This document shows, one piece after another, positions 1 through 9,630 of a DNA stretch of 60,685 nt (the first letter of the stretch is position 1; the number at the start of each line of letters is the position of its first letter). The DNA is from SIG565 sp045613385 (GTDB lineage: Bacteria > Bacillota > Clostridia > Oscillospirales > Acutalibacteraceae). The stretch covers positions 1 to 60,685 of the forward strand of contig JAZLAW010000004.1 in NCBI GenBank assembly GCA_045613385.1. Direction: 5' to 3'. Made by a program: the position numbers and the translations under genes. The notes under the pieces were generated by a model that was not told the DNA's origin, made no database searches, and worked only from the letters and a program-made list of their open reading frames with translations.

Positions 1-578
1 AACAAAAACTTTGTATCCTGATTCTTGGCCATAATTATTACCGAAGAATCATTTTCGTCCGTAGCTTCTTTATCACTCATAAGAACGGTAAGTTCAAAAT
101 TGCCGATATTTATTACCATACCTTCGGTAGCATAATAAACATCTATTTTATTTTCTGTGGCATAATCTTTGATGATTTTATAACACTCTGCATTTTCATC
201 ATCACGCGGTGAAACATCGGATAAAACTATGTAATTTACCGGTATTTCGGAAATCAAAAACTCAGCACAACCAATATGGTCATCATGCGGATGAGTAAGT
301 ATCAAAACATCAAGATTATTAACTCCTGCGCGGCGCAACTTTTTGGCAACATTCATACCATTACTCGCGGTGCCCGTATCAATCAAGGCGGAACAGTCTG
401 CACTTTGTATAAGCGCACTATCACCTTGCCCCACATCAAGAAACGTTACTGTATCACTACTGTCATAATTAACCTTTGCGGTGTCATCGTAAACCCACAA
501 AGCCGCTATAAAAACAAGCAAAGCGCAGATTAATACAACTATAACGGTCTTGATAGCATTAAAAGTTTTATCTTTCAA
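1..578 (-). CDS. MBL-fold hydrolase, ComEC C-terminal type (3' part cut off)
   Basis: Reading leftward from a TTG at 578, this frame stays open to the window edge, so the C-terminus is missing. One hydrophobic segment (about residues 8-28) is followed by FLDVGQGDSALIQ and LILTHPHDDHIG. The HxHxDH zinc motif and the DVGQGDS lead-in are typical of the metallo-beta-lactamase domain of ComEC/Rec2 and of stand-alone ComEC-like hydrolases. The protein is probably membrane-anchored with the catalytic domain outside. No ATG or GTG precedes the TTG before an in-frame stop in the spoIIIE coding end. The start lies 3 nt past the spoIIIE stop with no clear ribosome site, which suggests translational coupling. 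The substrate is unknown; a role in DNA uptake is not established, because the ComEC channel domain is absent from the part visible. Confidence 0.8.
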   Translation of the reverse strand, partial: MKDKTFNAIKTVIVVLICALLVFIAALWVYDDTAKVNYDSSDTVTFLDVGQGDSALIQSADCSALIDTGTASNGMNVAKKLRRAGVNNLDVLILTHPHDDHIGCAEFLISEIPVNYIVLSDVSPRDDENAECYKIIKDYATENKIDVYYATEGMVINIGNFELTVLMSDKEATDENDSSVIIMAKNQDTKFL

Positions 579-580
579 TA

Positions 581-2950
581 CTAATCTTCTCTCGCTTTCT
601 TTTCAAGCCAAGCTTCGCGAGACATTAATACCTGACGCGGTTTAGAGCCTTCATAAGGGCCAACAACTCCGCGTTCTTCCATAATATCAACAAGTCTTGC
701 GGCTCTGGCATACCCAAGTTTTAACTTTCTTTGCAGAAGTGAAGTTGATGCCTGTCCTAACTCGATAACAGTTTCTATTGCCTGTTCAAGCATCGGGTCA
801 TCACTTTCCCCTTCGAAATCTGTAGATGAAATTTTTTGCTTTTTGTCCATAACTGCCTGGCGTTCAATTTCACTCATAATCTCATCGCTGTAATCTGCGC
901 TGTGGTCACCCTTTATGTACTCAACAACCGCTTCAACTTCATCGTCGCTTACAAAACATCCCTGTAATCTGTTTGGCTTTGTAGCACCTACGGGTTTAAA
1001 GAGCATATCGCCCCTACCGAGCAGTTTTTCGGCTCCCTGGCCATCAATAATTGTACGGCTATCAACCTGGCTTGAAACGGCAAAAGCTATTCTCGTAGGA
1101 ATGTTTGCCTTAATAACGCCTGTGACAACATCAACCGATGGTCTTTGAGTTGCAATAAGCAGATGCATACCCGCGGCACGTGCCTTGGCCGCAATACGGT
1201 TAATTGAATCTTCAACCTCACTGGGTGCCGTCATCATAAGGTCTGCAAGTTCATCAACTATAATAACTATTTGCGGCATTTTAGTAATTTCGGGGTCTTT
1301 TTCGGACAATCGGTTATAACCCGACAAATCTCTGACACCCTTTTCTGCAAACAGTTTATATCTCTTTTCCATTTCGGTAACTGCCCAACCAAGTGCACCT
1401 GCAGCTTTTCTCGGGTCGGTAACAACCGGTACTAAAAGATGTGGGATTCCGTTATAAATACCCAATTCAACAACCTTTGGGTCAATCATAAGCAGTTTTA
1501 CTTCATCGGGAGATGCTTTATAAAGGATACTCATAATAATCGAGTTTATACAAACTGATTTACCCGAGCCGGTAGCACCCGCAATCAAACCGTGTGGCAT
1601 CTTAGCAATATCGGCAACTACCGCATTACCACCTATGTCTCTACCTAAAGCGACCGTCAATTTACTCTTGGACCCTGTAAACAGCGGAGACTCAATAATC
1701 TCTCTGACGCCAACAACGTTGCAGTTTTTATTAGGTACTTCAATACCAACTGCGGCTTTGTTGGGTATCGGCGCTTCGATTCTTACGCCCGCAGAAGCAA
1801 GATTTAGCGCAATATCGTCTGCAAGGTTTGTGATTTTACTGATTTTTACACCCGCACAAGGCTGCAATTCATAACGCGTTACTGTCGGTCCGCGGCTAAT
1901 ATCTACAATTCTTGTTTCTACACCAAAACTTCTGAGTGTATCAACAAGATGCGCTGCGGTTGAATCTAAATCGGTACCTGCAGCTGCCGCATCCTCAAAC
2001 AAAGGTGCGCGAAGCAGCGAAATCGGTGGGAATTTATAACCGTCATCTTCGGTTAAAATCATAGCCGATTCTTTCTGTGCTTTTTCGATTTCTTCGGTTA
2101 TTTTCTTTTCTTCCTCAGGGTCAAATTTGACACGTACCGGTTTCTCGGTCTTTTCTTCTGCCACTGTTTCTTCTGTTTCAATAACTTCACCCTGCGGTGT
2201 TATAGAATTGTAGGTTTCTATTACCTTCTTCTGCTTGTCGTTTAGTCCTTCTGTGTCAATGCGACGTTCCTTCGGTATATCATCAACCGAAATATCAACA
2301 GAACTTCTCTTTTGTTTTTGCTTTTTATCAGGCTCTTCAGCCATACGTTCAGACATTTTAGCAAATGTATCTTCTGCGTGTTGTTCTATCTTTTTAACGG
2401 GTTTAGCAAGTGTTTTGAAGAATGAAATCAATGTAGTGCCTGAAATGAGCATAAGCAAAACAAACATTAACAGTATAATAGTAATTGCGGCACCTGTACC
2501 GCCGAAAAGATTTACAAGCGGTCTTCCAAAAACAGCGCCAATAAAGCCACCGCTTTTAAGTGCTATGCCACTACTGTATGCAGACTGTATGTATTCGGCA
2601 AAGGGTACCGACGTCGGCTGAATAAAAATATCAACCGTAGCGCTTATAAATACAGAAAGTATACTCGCTTCAATAATTTTAGCAGTAACCGAGCCGTAAC
2701 ACTTGTCCATAGCAAAAAAAACAGCTGTTACACCAAGGATAACAGGATATATAAACGATGTTACGCCGAATACGCCAAAAAAGAATTTATGTAAAGCATT
2801 CCAGACATTTTCACCTGGAATTAAAACAATACACATAAAGAAAACTGCCGCAGCAAACAAAATAATGGACATAACCTGTCTTTTAGCATTATTGACTGCC
2901 GTCTGCTGATGCTTAGCATTAGAACTCTTGCGCCTTTTTCTCTGAGCCAT
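581..2950 (-). CDS. spoIIIE: DNA translocase SpoIIIE/FtsK
   Basis: Septal DNA pump that moves chromosome through the division or sporulation septum. The 789-residue protein has a basic start, about four N-terminal membrane helices (to about residue 190), a charged linker, and a RecA-like motor with Walker A GATGSGKS near residue 460 and Walker B-like IVIIVDELADLMM. A C-terminal winged-helix gamma domain follows (QRKLKLGYARAARLVDIMEE), which reads orienting sequences. I chose ATG 2950 because GGGGAG lies 10 nt upstream; an in-frame extension to 2995 has no ribosome site. It follows tepA directly, as the spoIIIE region of Bacillus does, and this favours SpoIIIE over a purely vegetative FtsK. 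Motif and length evidence is strong; the sporulation role is inferred. Confidence 0.95.
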   Translation of the reverse strand: MAQRKRRKSSNAKHQQTAVNNAKRQVMSIILFAAAVFFMCIVLIPGENVWNALHKFFFGVFGVTSFIYPVILGVTAVFFAMDKCYGSVTAKIIEASILSVFISATVDIFIQPTSVPFAEYIQSAYSSGIALKSGGFIGAVFGRPLVNLFGGTGAAITIILLMFVLLMLISGTTLISFFKTLAKPVKKIEQHAEDTFAKMSERMAEEPDKKQKQKRSSVDISVDDIPKERRIDTEGLNDKQKKVIETYNSITPQGEVIETEETVAEEKTEKPVRVKFDPEEEKKITEEIEKAQKESAMILTEDDGYKFPPISLLRAPLFEDAAAAGTDLDSTAAHLVDTLRSFGVETRIVDISRGPTVTRYELQPCAGVKISKITNLADDIALNLASAGVRIEAPIPNKAAVGIEVPNKNCNVVGVREIIESPLFTGSKSKLTVALGRDIGGNAVVADIAKMPHGLIAGATGSGKSVCINSIIMSILYKASPDEVKLLMIDPKVVELGIYNGIPHLLVPVVTDPRKAAGALGWAVTEMEKRYKLFAEKGVRDLSGYNRLSEKDPEITKMPQIVIIVDELADLMMTAPSEVEDSINRIAAKARAAGMHLLIATQRPSVDVVTGVIKANIPTRIAFAVSSQVDSRTIIDGQGAEKLLGRGDMLFKPVGATKPNRLQGCFVSDDEVEAVVEYIKGDHSADYSDEIMSEIERQAVMDKKQKISSTDFEGESDDPMLEQAIETVIELGQASTSLLQRKLKLGYARAARLVDIMEERGVVGPYEGSKPRQVLMSREAWLEKKARED

Positions 2951-2995
2951 TATAAACACACTCCCCAAAAACTTTACTTTAGAAAATAAGGACAT

Positions 2996-3688
2996 TTAGT
3001 CCTTATTTTCTATTTCTTTATATAAAAACTCAATAACATCTGAAAGATTACCAAGACTATCTATCAAGCCTTCTCTTACTGCTGCTTCTCCGTTAAGTAC
3101 AGAACCGACATCGGTAACCAATTCCCCTACGTTCATCATAAGTTTCTCGAATCTTTCGGCGGTTATGCGGGAATTTGCAGTTACAAAACCCGTAATTCTA
3201 TCCTGCATACGCTCAAAATGATTCATCATCTGCGGTACACCCACCACAAGACCGTTCATTCGTACCGGATGAATTGTCATTGTTGCCGATGGAACAATAA
3301 AGGAATGTTTTGCAGATACTGCAAGTGGCACACCGATTGAATGACCGCCACCAAGCACCAAAGAAACTGTTGGTTTTTTCATACCCGAAATAAGTTCTGC
3401 AATAGCAAGACCCGCTTCAACATCTCCGCCTACGGTATTAAGAATAATCAGTAATCCTTCAATTTCCGAATCCTGTTCTATTGCAACGAGTTGCGGAATT
3501 ACGTGTTCGTATTTTGTGGTCTTATTTTGCTCGGGTAAAGCAGTATGCCCTTCTATTTCACCAATTATTGTAAGGCAATAAATAGTATGTTTACCACCTG
3601 AAACTTTGATGGAACCGCTTTCTTTAATAATTTTCTGTCTATCGGTTTCTTCGATGTTTTCCGAGTTGTTTTTTTCCTTTTCTGCCAT
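2996..3688 (-). CDS. tepA: ClpP-like serine protease TepA
   Basis: S14-family protein of the TepA (translocation-enhancing) branch, 230 residues. The family is implicated in processing secretory preproteins and some members act early in sporulation. The nucleophile region reads LGGGHSIGVPLAV (the GxSxG equivalent), and the catalytic His lies in ATMTIHPVRMNG, both in the spacing expected for ClpP folds. The N-terminus is charged with no signal peptide, so the protein is cytoplasmic. GGAGGG at 3695-3700 sits 6 nt before the ATG. It is the first gene of a unit continuing into spoIIIE and the MBL gene: tepA ends 45 nt before the chosen spoIIIE start. A sigma-A-like promoter lies just upstream. 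Confidence 0.9.
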   Translation of the reverse strand: MAEKEKNNSENIEETDRQKIIKESGSIKVSGGKHTIYCLTIIGEIEGHTALPEQNKTTKYEHVIPQLVAIEQDSEIEGLLIILNTVGGDVEAGLAIAELISGMKKPTVSLVLGGGHSIGVPLAVSAKHSFIVPSATMTIHPVRMNGLVVGVPQMMNHFERMQDRITGFVTANSRITAERFEKLMMNVGELVTDVGSVLNGEAAVREGLIDSLGNLSDVIEFLYKEIENKD

Positions 3689-3742
3689 AATAATCCCTCC
3701 ACCAGAAATATTATGGCAAAGCTTAAAAACAAATATACATTT

Positions 3743-3771
3743 ATTATACTATTTTTTATATAAAGTTGCAA
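3743..3771 (-). promoter_or_regulatory. sigma-A promoter of tepA-spoIIIE
   Basis: On the minus strand TTGCAA (3766-3771) and TATAAT (3743-3748) are separated by 17 nt. The tepA start is about 50 nt downstream of the predicted transcription start. Confidence 0.6.
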
Positions 3772-3782
3772 GTATTTAAAGC

Positions 3783-3814
3783 AAAAGAGAGTATGTTTTC
3801 ACATACTCTCTTTT
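3783..3814 (-). terminator. terminator after the DUF4091 gene
   Basis: Perfect 14-bp inverted repeat (AAAAGAGAGTATGT with a 4-nt loop) 16 nt past the end of the gene at 3830-5503. T-rich sequence follows the stem on the minus strand. Confidence 0.75.
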
Positions 3815-3829
3815 AAATATATTTTAATC

Positions 3830-5503
3830 TTATTTTTCACACAACATACGGTTGATTTTTTCACGTATTTCGAGCAATTCATAAGGTGCCAAGAAATTGT
3901 GGAAAGTAAGGTTTTCGAAACCGAGCATCTTAACAAGTTCTTCGCGGCTATACTTTTTAAGCAACATATTAAGTGCAGTAAAATCGCGGATAGCATCGGC
4001 AAATACACAGAAACGCAAAGACTCTGTAACAGTACCGTCTGCATTCGGATAAAGTACATATGTATCTCCCCCCGGAACCCAACCGTAACCGGTTGAAGTT
4101 GTATACGGGTCAACAGGCTCTAACGAGTCGTGTGAGTTATAATAGTTAAGTGCCCACTGTAAAAATCCCTTAATATCATATTTAAACAACTGTAAACCTA
4201 ATACGCGGTTTCTATATGAAGCATGTGCCAAAAGACGATTTGCAGTATGCTGTTCGCACTGACAATAGTATCCCCAAAGGGTATCTATGCCTTCTTCGAT
4301 GAACGGGTCGATATCTTTAAGTGCGGCAACAGGATTATGAACGTAACCTGCTTTATAAATATCCACACTACGCATTGCATCAAAGAACATTTCTTTAGGA
4401 ATATATTCCATCAATTTATCGGCGCACTTAATATAGTTTTCCATAGTTTCGGGTGTTGGCTCATCAGAAATGTGGAAATAGCAAAGGTCAAATATACCGT
4501 TTTCTTTGAGTTTTTCAACTAAAAGTGGCATTAATTTATCTAAAAATGCTAAATACTCATCCCCATAACCGCAGGTATCCCAACCATAAAGCTTTTTATA
4601 TTCGCCATCAACAGTTGCCATAACCTTCGGTGCAAACTTACAACCCCACTGGGTGAAGAATGGTGTTATTTCATAATAAGCGACATCGCACTCTTTACAA
4701 AGATTAATCCATTTTACAAGATTATCAAAGTTAAAGAAAAATTCGCCATCCTTAACTGTTATATCAACAAGTTGGTTTGTAAGACGTTCTCCACCAATTG
4801 CAGTATTAAGCGCCGGTGTAAAAACCGGTGTTAAAATCATATTAACCCCGTTTTTAACCGCTGCTTTTATGTAGTTTTTGAGAATAGCCCAGAATTCATC
4901 GCTTCCAAAATCTACACCATAGTAATTGCAGATACAATCACAATACAGCCAGTTTGTTACAGGTAATGTCTGCTTATCGAGTTTTGCATCGAGAACTTCA
5001 ATTTCAAAAGAAGCAGTATCCGAACCATCTTTATCTTCTAATGTTACACTGATTGTGTGTTTGCCAACCGGCAAATCTTTCTCGCTACCATCAATAGTAA
5101 TCCAGAAGCCGCGCCACATATCAGGATAACCCCAGATTCTCTCGGGCACAGGTCTTAAAATATCAGGGAAAATACCGGGATGCGGATGTTCGCACGAATC
5201 GAAATTCGACATATCAGCAGTACGGTCGCACGGTACATAGTCTACATATCTGATACTTACCGCGTCGCCTAAATCGCTTTCGAACTTTAATTTAAGTTTG
5301 CTTGGTAATACAGTTACAACATCATCAAGACCGATATCGTCTGCCATTGCCACCTTTGCCGCTTTAACTATGCTCTTATAGGCAACCTGGAAATGATATG
5401 TATCATTTTTAAGCATATTACCACTGGATTTTCTGTGTGATAAGTCAAGCGGTAAATCGGCATAAATTTTTGCAAGAGATGATAAAGTTATCATTTGTGT
5501 CAT
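3830..5503 (-). CDS. DUF4091 / GH123-like glycoside hydrolase
   Basis: A 557-residue protein with a beta-sandwich-like N-terminal half (to about residue 175) and a C-terminal TIM-barrel-like half matching DUF4091, the domain related to glycoside hydrolase family 123. The pair Asp-Glu in CYFHISDEPTPE matches the Asp-Glu used by GH123 N-acetylgalactosaminidases in substrate-assisted catalysis; WGWYY-type aromatic clusters (LWGYYCQCEQ, GWVPGGDTYVLYP) are also typical of the family. No signal peptide is visible, so it should act on imported oligosaccharides in the cytoplasm. It is transcribed alone from its own promoter and ends at its own terminator, between the stress operon and tepA. AAGGGG lies 7 nt before the ATG. 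The exact sugar specificity cannot be read from sequence. Confidence 0.75.
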   Translation of the reverse strand: MTQMITLSSLAKIYADLPLDLSHRKSSGNMLKNDTYHFQVAYKSIVKAAKVAMADDIGLDDVVTVLPSKLKLKFESDLGDAVSIRYVDYVPCDRTADMSNFDSCEHPHPGIFPDILRPVPERIWGYPDMWRGFWITIDGSEKDLPVGKHTISVTLEDKDGSDTASFEIEVLDAKLDKQTLPVTNWLYCDCICNYYGVDFGSDEFWAILKNYIKAAVKNGVNMILTPVFTPALNTAIGGERLTNQLVDITVKDGEFFFNFDNLVKWINLCKECDVAYYEITPFFTQWGCKFAPKVMATVDGEYKKLYGWDTCGYGDEYLAFLDKLMPLLVEKLKENGIFDLCYFHISDEPTPETMENYIKCADKLMEYIPKEMFFDAMRSVDIYKAGYVHNPVAALKDIDPFIEEGIDTLWGYYCQCEQHTANRLLAHASYRNRVLGLQLFKYDIKGFLQWALNYYNSHDSLEPVDPYTTSTGYGWVPGGDTYVLYPNADGTVTESLRFCVFADAIRDFTALNMLLKKYSREELVKMLGFENLTFHNFLAPYELLEIREKINRMLCEK

Positions 5504-5543
5504 ATTGATTTTCCCCTTAAAAATTAATATTTTTTACCATTTC

Positions 5544-5572
5544 AATATAGCATATGGGAATATTAAAGTCAA
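5544..5572 (-). promoter_or_regulatory. sigma-A promoter of the DUF4091 gene
   Basis: TTGACT (5567-5572), 17 nt, TATATT (5544-5549) on the minus strand, giving a leader of about 35 nt. Confidence 0.65.
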
Positions 5573-5622
5573 GTTATTTAGCGGTTTTTTGTAAGGCCTT
5601 TTCAAAAAGAAAAACCCCTTCT

Positions 5623-5646
5623 TTACCGAAGGGGTTAAAAAATTTC
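5623..5646 (-). terminator. terminator of the ctsR-clpC operon
   Basis: AACCCCTTC / GAAGGGGTT stem with a 6-nt loop, immediately after the clpC stop and followed on the minus strand by a T run. Confidence 0.85.
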
Positions 5647-5648
5647 TA

Positions 5649-8093
5649 TCAAGCAAAAACATACCTATCATTTTCAAAAGTACATTTGAGTGTATCGCCT
5701 TTTTTTATACTGCCATCAAGAATTTTTTCACTGATTAGGTCTTCAATATTGCTTTGTATTGCACGTCTTAACGGTCTTGCACCATATACCGCATCAAATC
5801 CGATTTTTGTAACCGCCCGGACTACAGAATCATCAAATTCCATATTAATTTCTATAGCCGTGAGACGTTTCGAAAGATTCTTCAGCATTTTTTCTGCAAT
5901 CTGAGCAATTTCTTCGCTTGTCAGTTTATGGAAAACAATTATATCATCAACGCGATTTAAAAATTCGGGTCTGAAGGCCTTTTTAAGTTCTTCTGTAACC
6001 GAACTCTTAATTGCATTATAATCATCTTCTGCCGCATTTTCGCTTGAAACAAAGCCAAATGAAGTCTTCTTGTCGGTTATACTTCTTGCTCCGATATTGG
6101 AAGTCATAATAATAACTGTATTTTTGAAATCTACTCGTCTGCCCTGAGAATCGGTCAGGATGCCATCATCCAGAATCTGCAAAAGTACATTGAATACATC
6201 TGGATGCGCCTTTTCAATTTCATCAAAAAGTACAACAGAATACGGATTTCTTCTTACCTTTTCGGTCAACTGTCCGCCCTCTTCAAAACCAACATATCCC
6301 GGTGGTGAGCCGACAAGTCGTGAAACAGTATGCTTCTCCATATACTCAGACATATCCAGTCTTATCATTGCATTTTCGCTTCCAAACATTGCTTCTGCCA
6401 ACGCTTTGCTAAGTTCCGTTTTACCGACACCGGTAGGTCCCAAAAATATAAATGAACCTATAGGTCTCTTGGGGTCCTTAAGACCAACCCTTGAGCGCCG
6501 GATTGCTTTTGAAAGCGCTACTACAGCTTCGTTCTGACCGACGATTCTCGAGTGCAAAACACTCTCAAGTCTTAACAGTCTCTCGCTTTCTTCTTCGGTA
6601 AGTTGAGTTACCGGAACACCGGTCCAGTCTGATACTATATCCGCTATTTCTTCAGCCGTTACAGTACCCAAAACTTTATTTTTCTGCGCAAACTCTTCGC
6701 GTTCCGCATCAAGTTGTTCCTTTAAAGCTTTTTCTTTATCTCTTAGCTTTGCTGCGTTCTCGTAATCCTGATTTTCTATCGCAGAATTTTTTTCATTTTC
6801 TGTGATTTTTATCCGTTCTTCAATTTCTTTAAGAGAATTCGGCCCGGATGAATTCCTAAGTCTCAATTTGGAACCGGCTTCATCGATTAAATCTATGGCT
6901 TTATCTGGTAAAAACCTATCGGTAATATATCTTGCAGATAAATTAACAGCCGCTTCAATAGCTTCATCGCTAATCTTTACCTTATGATGCTTTTCATACT
7001 GCTCCCTGAGCCCCTTTAAGATAAGGACGGCATCTTCCACATTGGGCTCTGCAACATTAACAGGTTGAAATCTTCTTTCAAGGGCGGCATCTTTCTCTAT
7101 ATTCTTACGGTACTCTGCAAGAGTTGTAGCACCTATTAGTTGGAATTCTCCACGCGCCAAAGCGGGTTTCAGTATATTTGCCGCGTCTGTTGCGCCTTCC
7201 GCCGCACCGGCTCCGATTAGGTTGTGAACTTCATCAATAAAAAGAATTATATCATCATTTGCCGCTACTTCATCAATAATTGCTTTTATCCTCTCTTCAA
7301 AGTCACCACGGTATTTAGTACCCGCAACCATACCTGTAAGGTCAAGGGAAATTATACGCTTATTAATTAATATATCCGGAACATCGCCGTTTGCCAGTTT
7401 AAGTGCAAGTCCTTCGGCAATAGCAGTTTTTCCAACACCTGGCTCTCCTATTAAGCAAGGATTATTTTTACTTCTACGGCAAAGTATTTGTATTACTCGC
7501 TCTATCTCTGCATATCTTCCTATAACAGGGTCTATTGAGCCGTTTTTTGCTTCCCTGGTTAAATCGCGTCCGTATTTTTCAAGATTGGGAGTATCTTTAG
7601 AAACATTTTTCTTTTTATTTGTGCTATTTTCGGGTGTCAGGTTTTCATAATCAACTCCCGAAGCTTTAAGCGCAGATGATGTCAGAAATGCCACATCAAC
7701 ATCCATTTTCTTAAGAAAACGGATTGCATAATTATCGCCTTCACTAAGCACTGCTATGAGCAAATGCTCTGTTCCCACTAACTCTTTACCAAGATTTTTG
7801 GCACCGTTTTGCGCCACTTCAATTACTTTTCGCGCTCTTGGTGTAAAACAATCCGGATTAAGAGTGGTCGGTGTGCCAGAGCCTATTGTCTCAATCATTA
7901 ACTTTTCTACTTTCTCTGATGTTACGCCGTTTTTATTAAGAACTGCCGCCGCAACGCCGCTACCTACTCTGCAAAGGCCTAAAAGCAAATGTTCGCTGCC
8001 TATATATGTGTGGCCGAGCGTTTGAGCCGCATTAATTGCCTGATTAAGAGCTTCTGTTGCTTTTTGTGTAAAACCTTTAAAATTATATTTCAT
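5649..8093 (-). CDS. clpC: AAA+ unfoldase ClpC
   Basis: Hsp100 unfoldase that feeds substrates, including arginine-phosphorylated proteins, to ClpP. The 814 residues contain two N-terminal Clp-N repeats (about 1-150), AAA1 with GEPGVGKT near residue 210, a UVR/M-domain coiled segment at about 420-460 (ENQDYENAAKLRDKEKAL), AAA2 with GPTGVGKT near 550, and a C-terminal D2-small domain. The M-domain with UVR is diagnostic for ClpC rather than ClpA or ClpB. It is the last gene of ctsR-mcsA-mcsB-clpC, 13 nt after mcsB. The ribosome site GAAGGGA precedes the ATG. Heat and stress regulation by CtsR is expected from the operators at 10095-10148. Confidence 0.97.
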   Translation of the reverse strand: MKYNFKGFTQKATEALNQAINAAQTLGHTYIGSEHLLLGLCRVGSGVAAAVLNKNGVTSEKVEKLMIETIGSGTPTTLNPDCFTPRARKVIEVAQNGAKNLGKELVGTEHLLIAVLSEGDNYAIRFLKKMDVDVAFLTSSALKASGVDYENLTPENSTNKKKNVSKDTPNLEKYGRDLTREAKNGSIDPVIGRYAEIERVIQILCRRSKNNPCLIGEPGVGKTAIAEGLALKLANGDVPDILINKRIISLDLTGMVAGTKYRGDFEERIKAIIDEVAANDDIILFIDEVHNLIGAGAAEGATDAANILKPALARGEFQLIGATTLAEYRKNIEKDAALERRFQPVNVAEPNVEDAVLILKGLREQYEKHHKVKISDEAIEAAVNLSARYITDRFLPDKAIDLIDEAGSKLRLRNSSGPNSLKEIEERIKITENEKNSAIENQDYENAAKLRDKEKALKEQLDAEREEFAQKNKVLGTVTAEEIADIVSDWTGVPVTQLTEEESERLLRLESVLHSRIVGQNEAVVALSKAIRRSRVGLKDPKRPIGSFIFLGPTGVGKTELSKALAEAMFGSENAMIRLDMSEYMEKHTVSRLVGSPPGYVGFEEGGQLTEKVRRNPYSVVLFDEIEKAHPDVFNVLLQILDDGILTDSQGRRVDFKNTVIIMTSNIGARSITDKKTSFGFVSSENAAEDDYNAIKSSVTEELKKAFRPEFLNRVDDIIVFHKLTSEEIAQIAEKMLKNLSKRLTAIEINMEFDDSVVRAVTKIGFDAVYGARPLRRAIQSNIEDLISEKILDGSIKKGDTLKCTFENDRYVFA

Positions 8094-8106
8094 ATCATTT
8101 TCCCTT

Positions 8107-9117
8107 CTATAAAAGTGTATCTCTAATAATTTGTGCGCGTTTGATATCTCTTTCTTCGGCTGTGGTTGTACCGTATTTACGCATTATCATATTAGGTTGA
8201 CACTCAATAAATATCTTCATTGGTAAACTCTTTTCAATACTGAGTATACCCATAGACACACCTAATTTAATCAATGATAAATATTTCATCATTTCTTCAG
8301 TATCCATTTTTCTGGCATTCGAAAGTATACCGAAAGCGCGATAAACATTGTCTTCAAGATTTAATCTCTCGGCCGAACTTCTCGCCGCATTTTCTTTTTC
8401 AATTATCTGCCTTGTAATAGTTGTAAGATTATTAAGCGCATCATTTTCAGATATTCCGAGTGTTATCTGATTTGAAAGTTGATAAAGTGATGCCTTAGAT
8501 TCACTTCCTTCTCCGTACATTCCGCGCATAGTAAAGCCTATTTTATTTACCGATTCGCCGATAAAGGAAATTTCTCGTGTGGCTTCAAGCATAGGTAAAT
8601 GCAACATAACCGATGCCCTGAGTCCTGTACCCAAATTGGTGGGGCACTCTGTCAGGTAACCAAACTGTGAATTAAACGCAAAGTGTAATTTATCGCAAAG
8701 TAACGTGTCCAACCTCTCGGCTATATCATACGCTTCGGCAAGTGCCAAGCCGCTTTTTATTACCTGGATTCTGATATGGTCTTCTTCACCAATCATCACA
8801 CATATAGACTCATCATCCGAAATCAATATTGATTTATTTTTCTTTTTTCTTGCAAACTCGGGACTAATTATATGCCGTTCAACCATTGCATATGTCTCGG
8901 TTTCGGGAACATCATTCATATCAATAAATTTCAGCGTATTAGCGAATGGTGTGTTACTTTCAAGAATAGCATTTTTTATTTTCTTATTAAGCTCAATATA
9001 ATCTTCATCGCTCATTCTTGATGGGAAATTAAAATCTTTTAAATTTCTTGCAAGTCTTATTCTGGAAGAAACTATAATTTCTGAATCGTTACCAACCGTA
9101 TTATACCAACTACTCAT
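8107..9117 (-). CDS. mcsB: protein-arginine kinase McsB
   Basis: Phosphorylates arginines of misfolded proteins and of CtsR, marking them for ClpCP. The 336-residue guanido-kinase fold shows SSRIRLARN near the N-terminus, the CPTNLGTGLRASVMLHLP core, and near the C-terminus RDIKRA, which matches the RDxxRA phospho-arginine allosteric motif described for McsB. I place the start at ATG 9117 (MSSWYNT); it overlaps the mcsA stop by 8 nt and has a GGAAGGGCGGG stretch upstream. A longer in-frame extension would lie inside mcsA. The overlap suggests translational coupling with its activator McsA. Confidence 0.95.
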   Translation of the reverse strand: MSSWYNTVGNDSEIIVSSRIRLARNLKDFNFPSRMSDEDYIELNKKIKNAILESNTPFANTLKFIDMNDVPETETYAMVERHIISPEFARKKKNKSILISDDESICVMIGEEDHIRIQVIKSGLALAEAYDIAERLDTLLCDKLHFAFNSQFGYLTECPTNLGTGLRASVMLHLPMLEATREISFIGESVNKIGFTMRGMYGEGSESKASLYQLSNQITLGISENDALNNLTTITRQIIEKENAARSSAERLNLEDNVYRAFGILSNARKMDTEEMMKYLSLIKLGVSMGILSIEKSLPMKIFIECQPNMIMRKYGTTTAEERDIKRAQIIRDTLL

Positions 9118-9616
9118 TGCCGTTTTCCCGCCCTTCCAACGCTTTAATCTGGTCACGGACTTCTGCCGCTTTTTCAAATTCTTCATTTTTAATCAACAAA
9201 TTCAACTGTTGTCTGAGTGCCGCGATTTTATCCTTTTCATTGGGTACGCTAAGCGGTGACAAGTTTGGTATTTTGCCGATATGCTTTACATTACCGTGCA
9301 CTCTTTTGAGAAAAGGCGTTAGCTCTGCCGAAAAGGTATCATAACACTTGTAGCAACCAACCTTGCCGGTCCTTGAAATATCTTTAAAAGTGCTACCGCA
9401 GTTTTCACATTTCTTAATTTCTTTTACGGAATATTCATCGTAAATTCCGTTTTCTAACATTGATGATAAAATATTGGCAAAACTATTTCCGCCAAGGGAT
9501 TTATATCCATATTCCGCCGCACAATCGGCACACAGTTTTTTCTCCACTCCAATACCGTTGACAACTTTTTTTATGAATGTTGTAGCCGGATTTTTACCGC
9601 AATTCTCACAGTACAT
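9110..9616 (-). CDS. mcsA: McsB activator McsA, zinc-binding UVR protein
   Basis: Co-activator of McsB, 168 residues. Four CxxC pairs are visible (CENC near residue 3, CADC near 30, CENC near 70 and CYKC near 92), consistent with two zinc sites. A C-terminal UVR motif follows (NEEFEKAAEVRDQIKALE), a module that contacts Clp-type partners. It sits between ctsR and mcsB, in the standard order. The cysteine pairs and the UVR helix are seen directly; the activator role comes from the family. Confidence 0.93.
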   Translation of the reverse strand: MYCENCGKNPATTFIKKVVNGIGVEKKLCADCAAEYGYKSLGGNSFANILSSMLENGIYDEYSVKEIKKCENCGSTFKDISRTGKVGCYKCYDTFSAELTPFLKRVHGNVKHIGKIPNLSPLSVPNEKDKIAALRQQLNLLIKNEEFEKAAEVRDQIKALEGRENGNE

Positions 9617-9630
9617 ATTTATCCACCTTC

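Noticed and set aside
276..533. Plus-strand frame opposite the MBL gene
   Set aside because: The minus frame has the HxHxDH motif and a membrane helix; the plus frame has no domain and no ribosome site.
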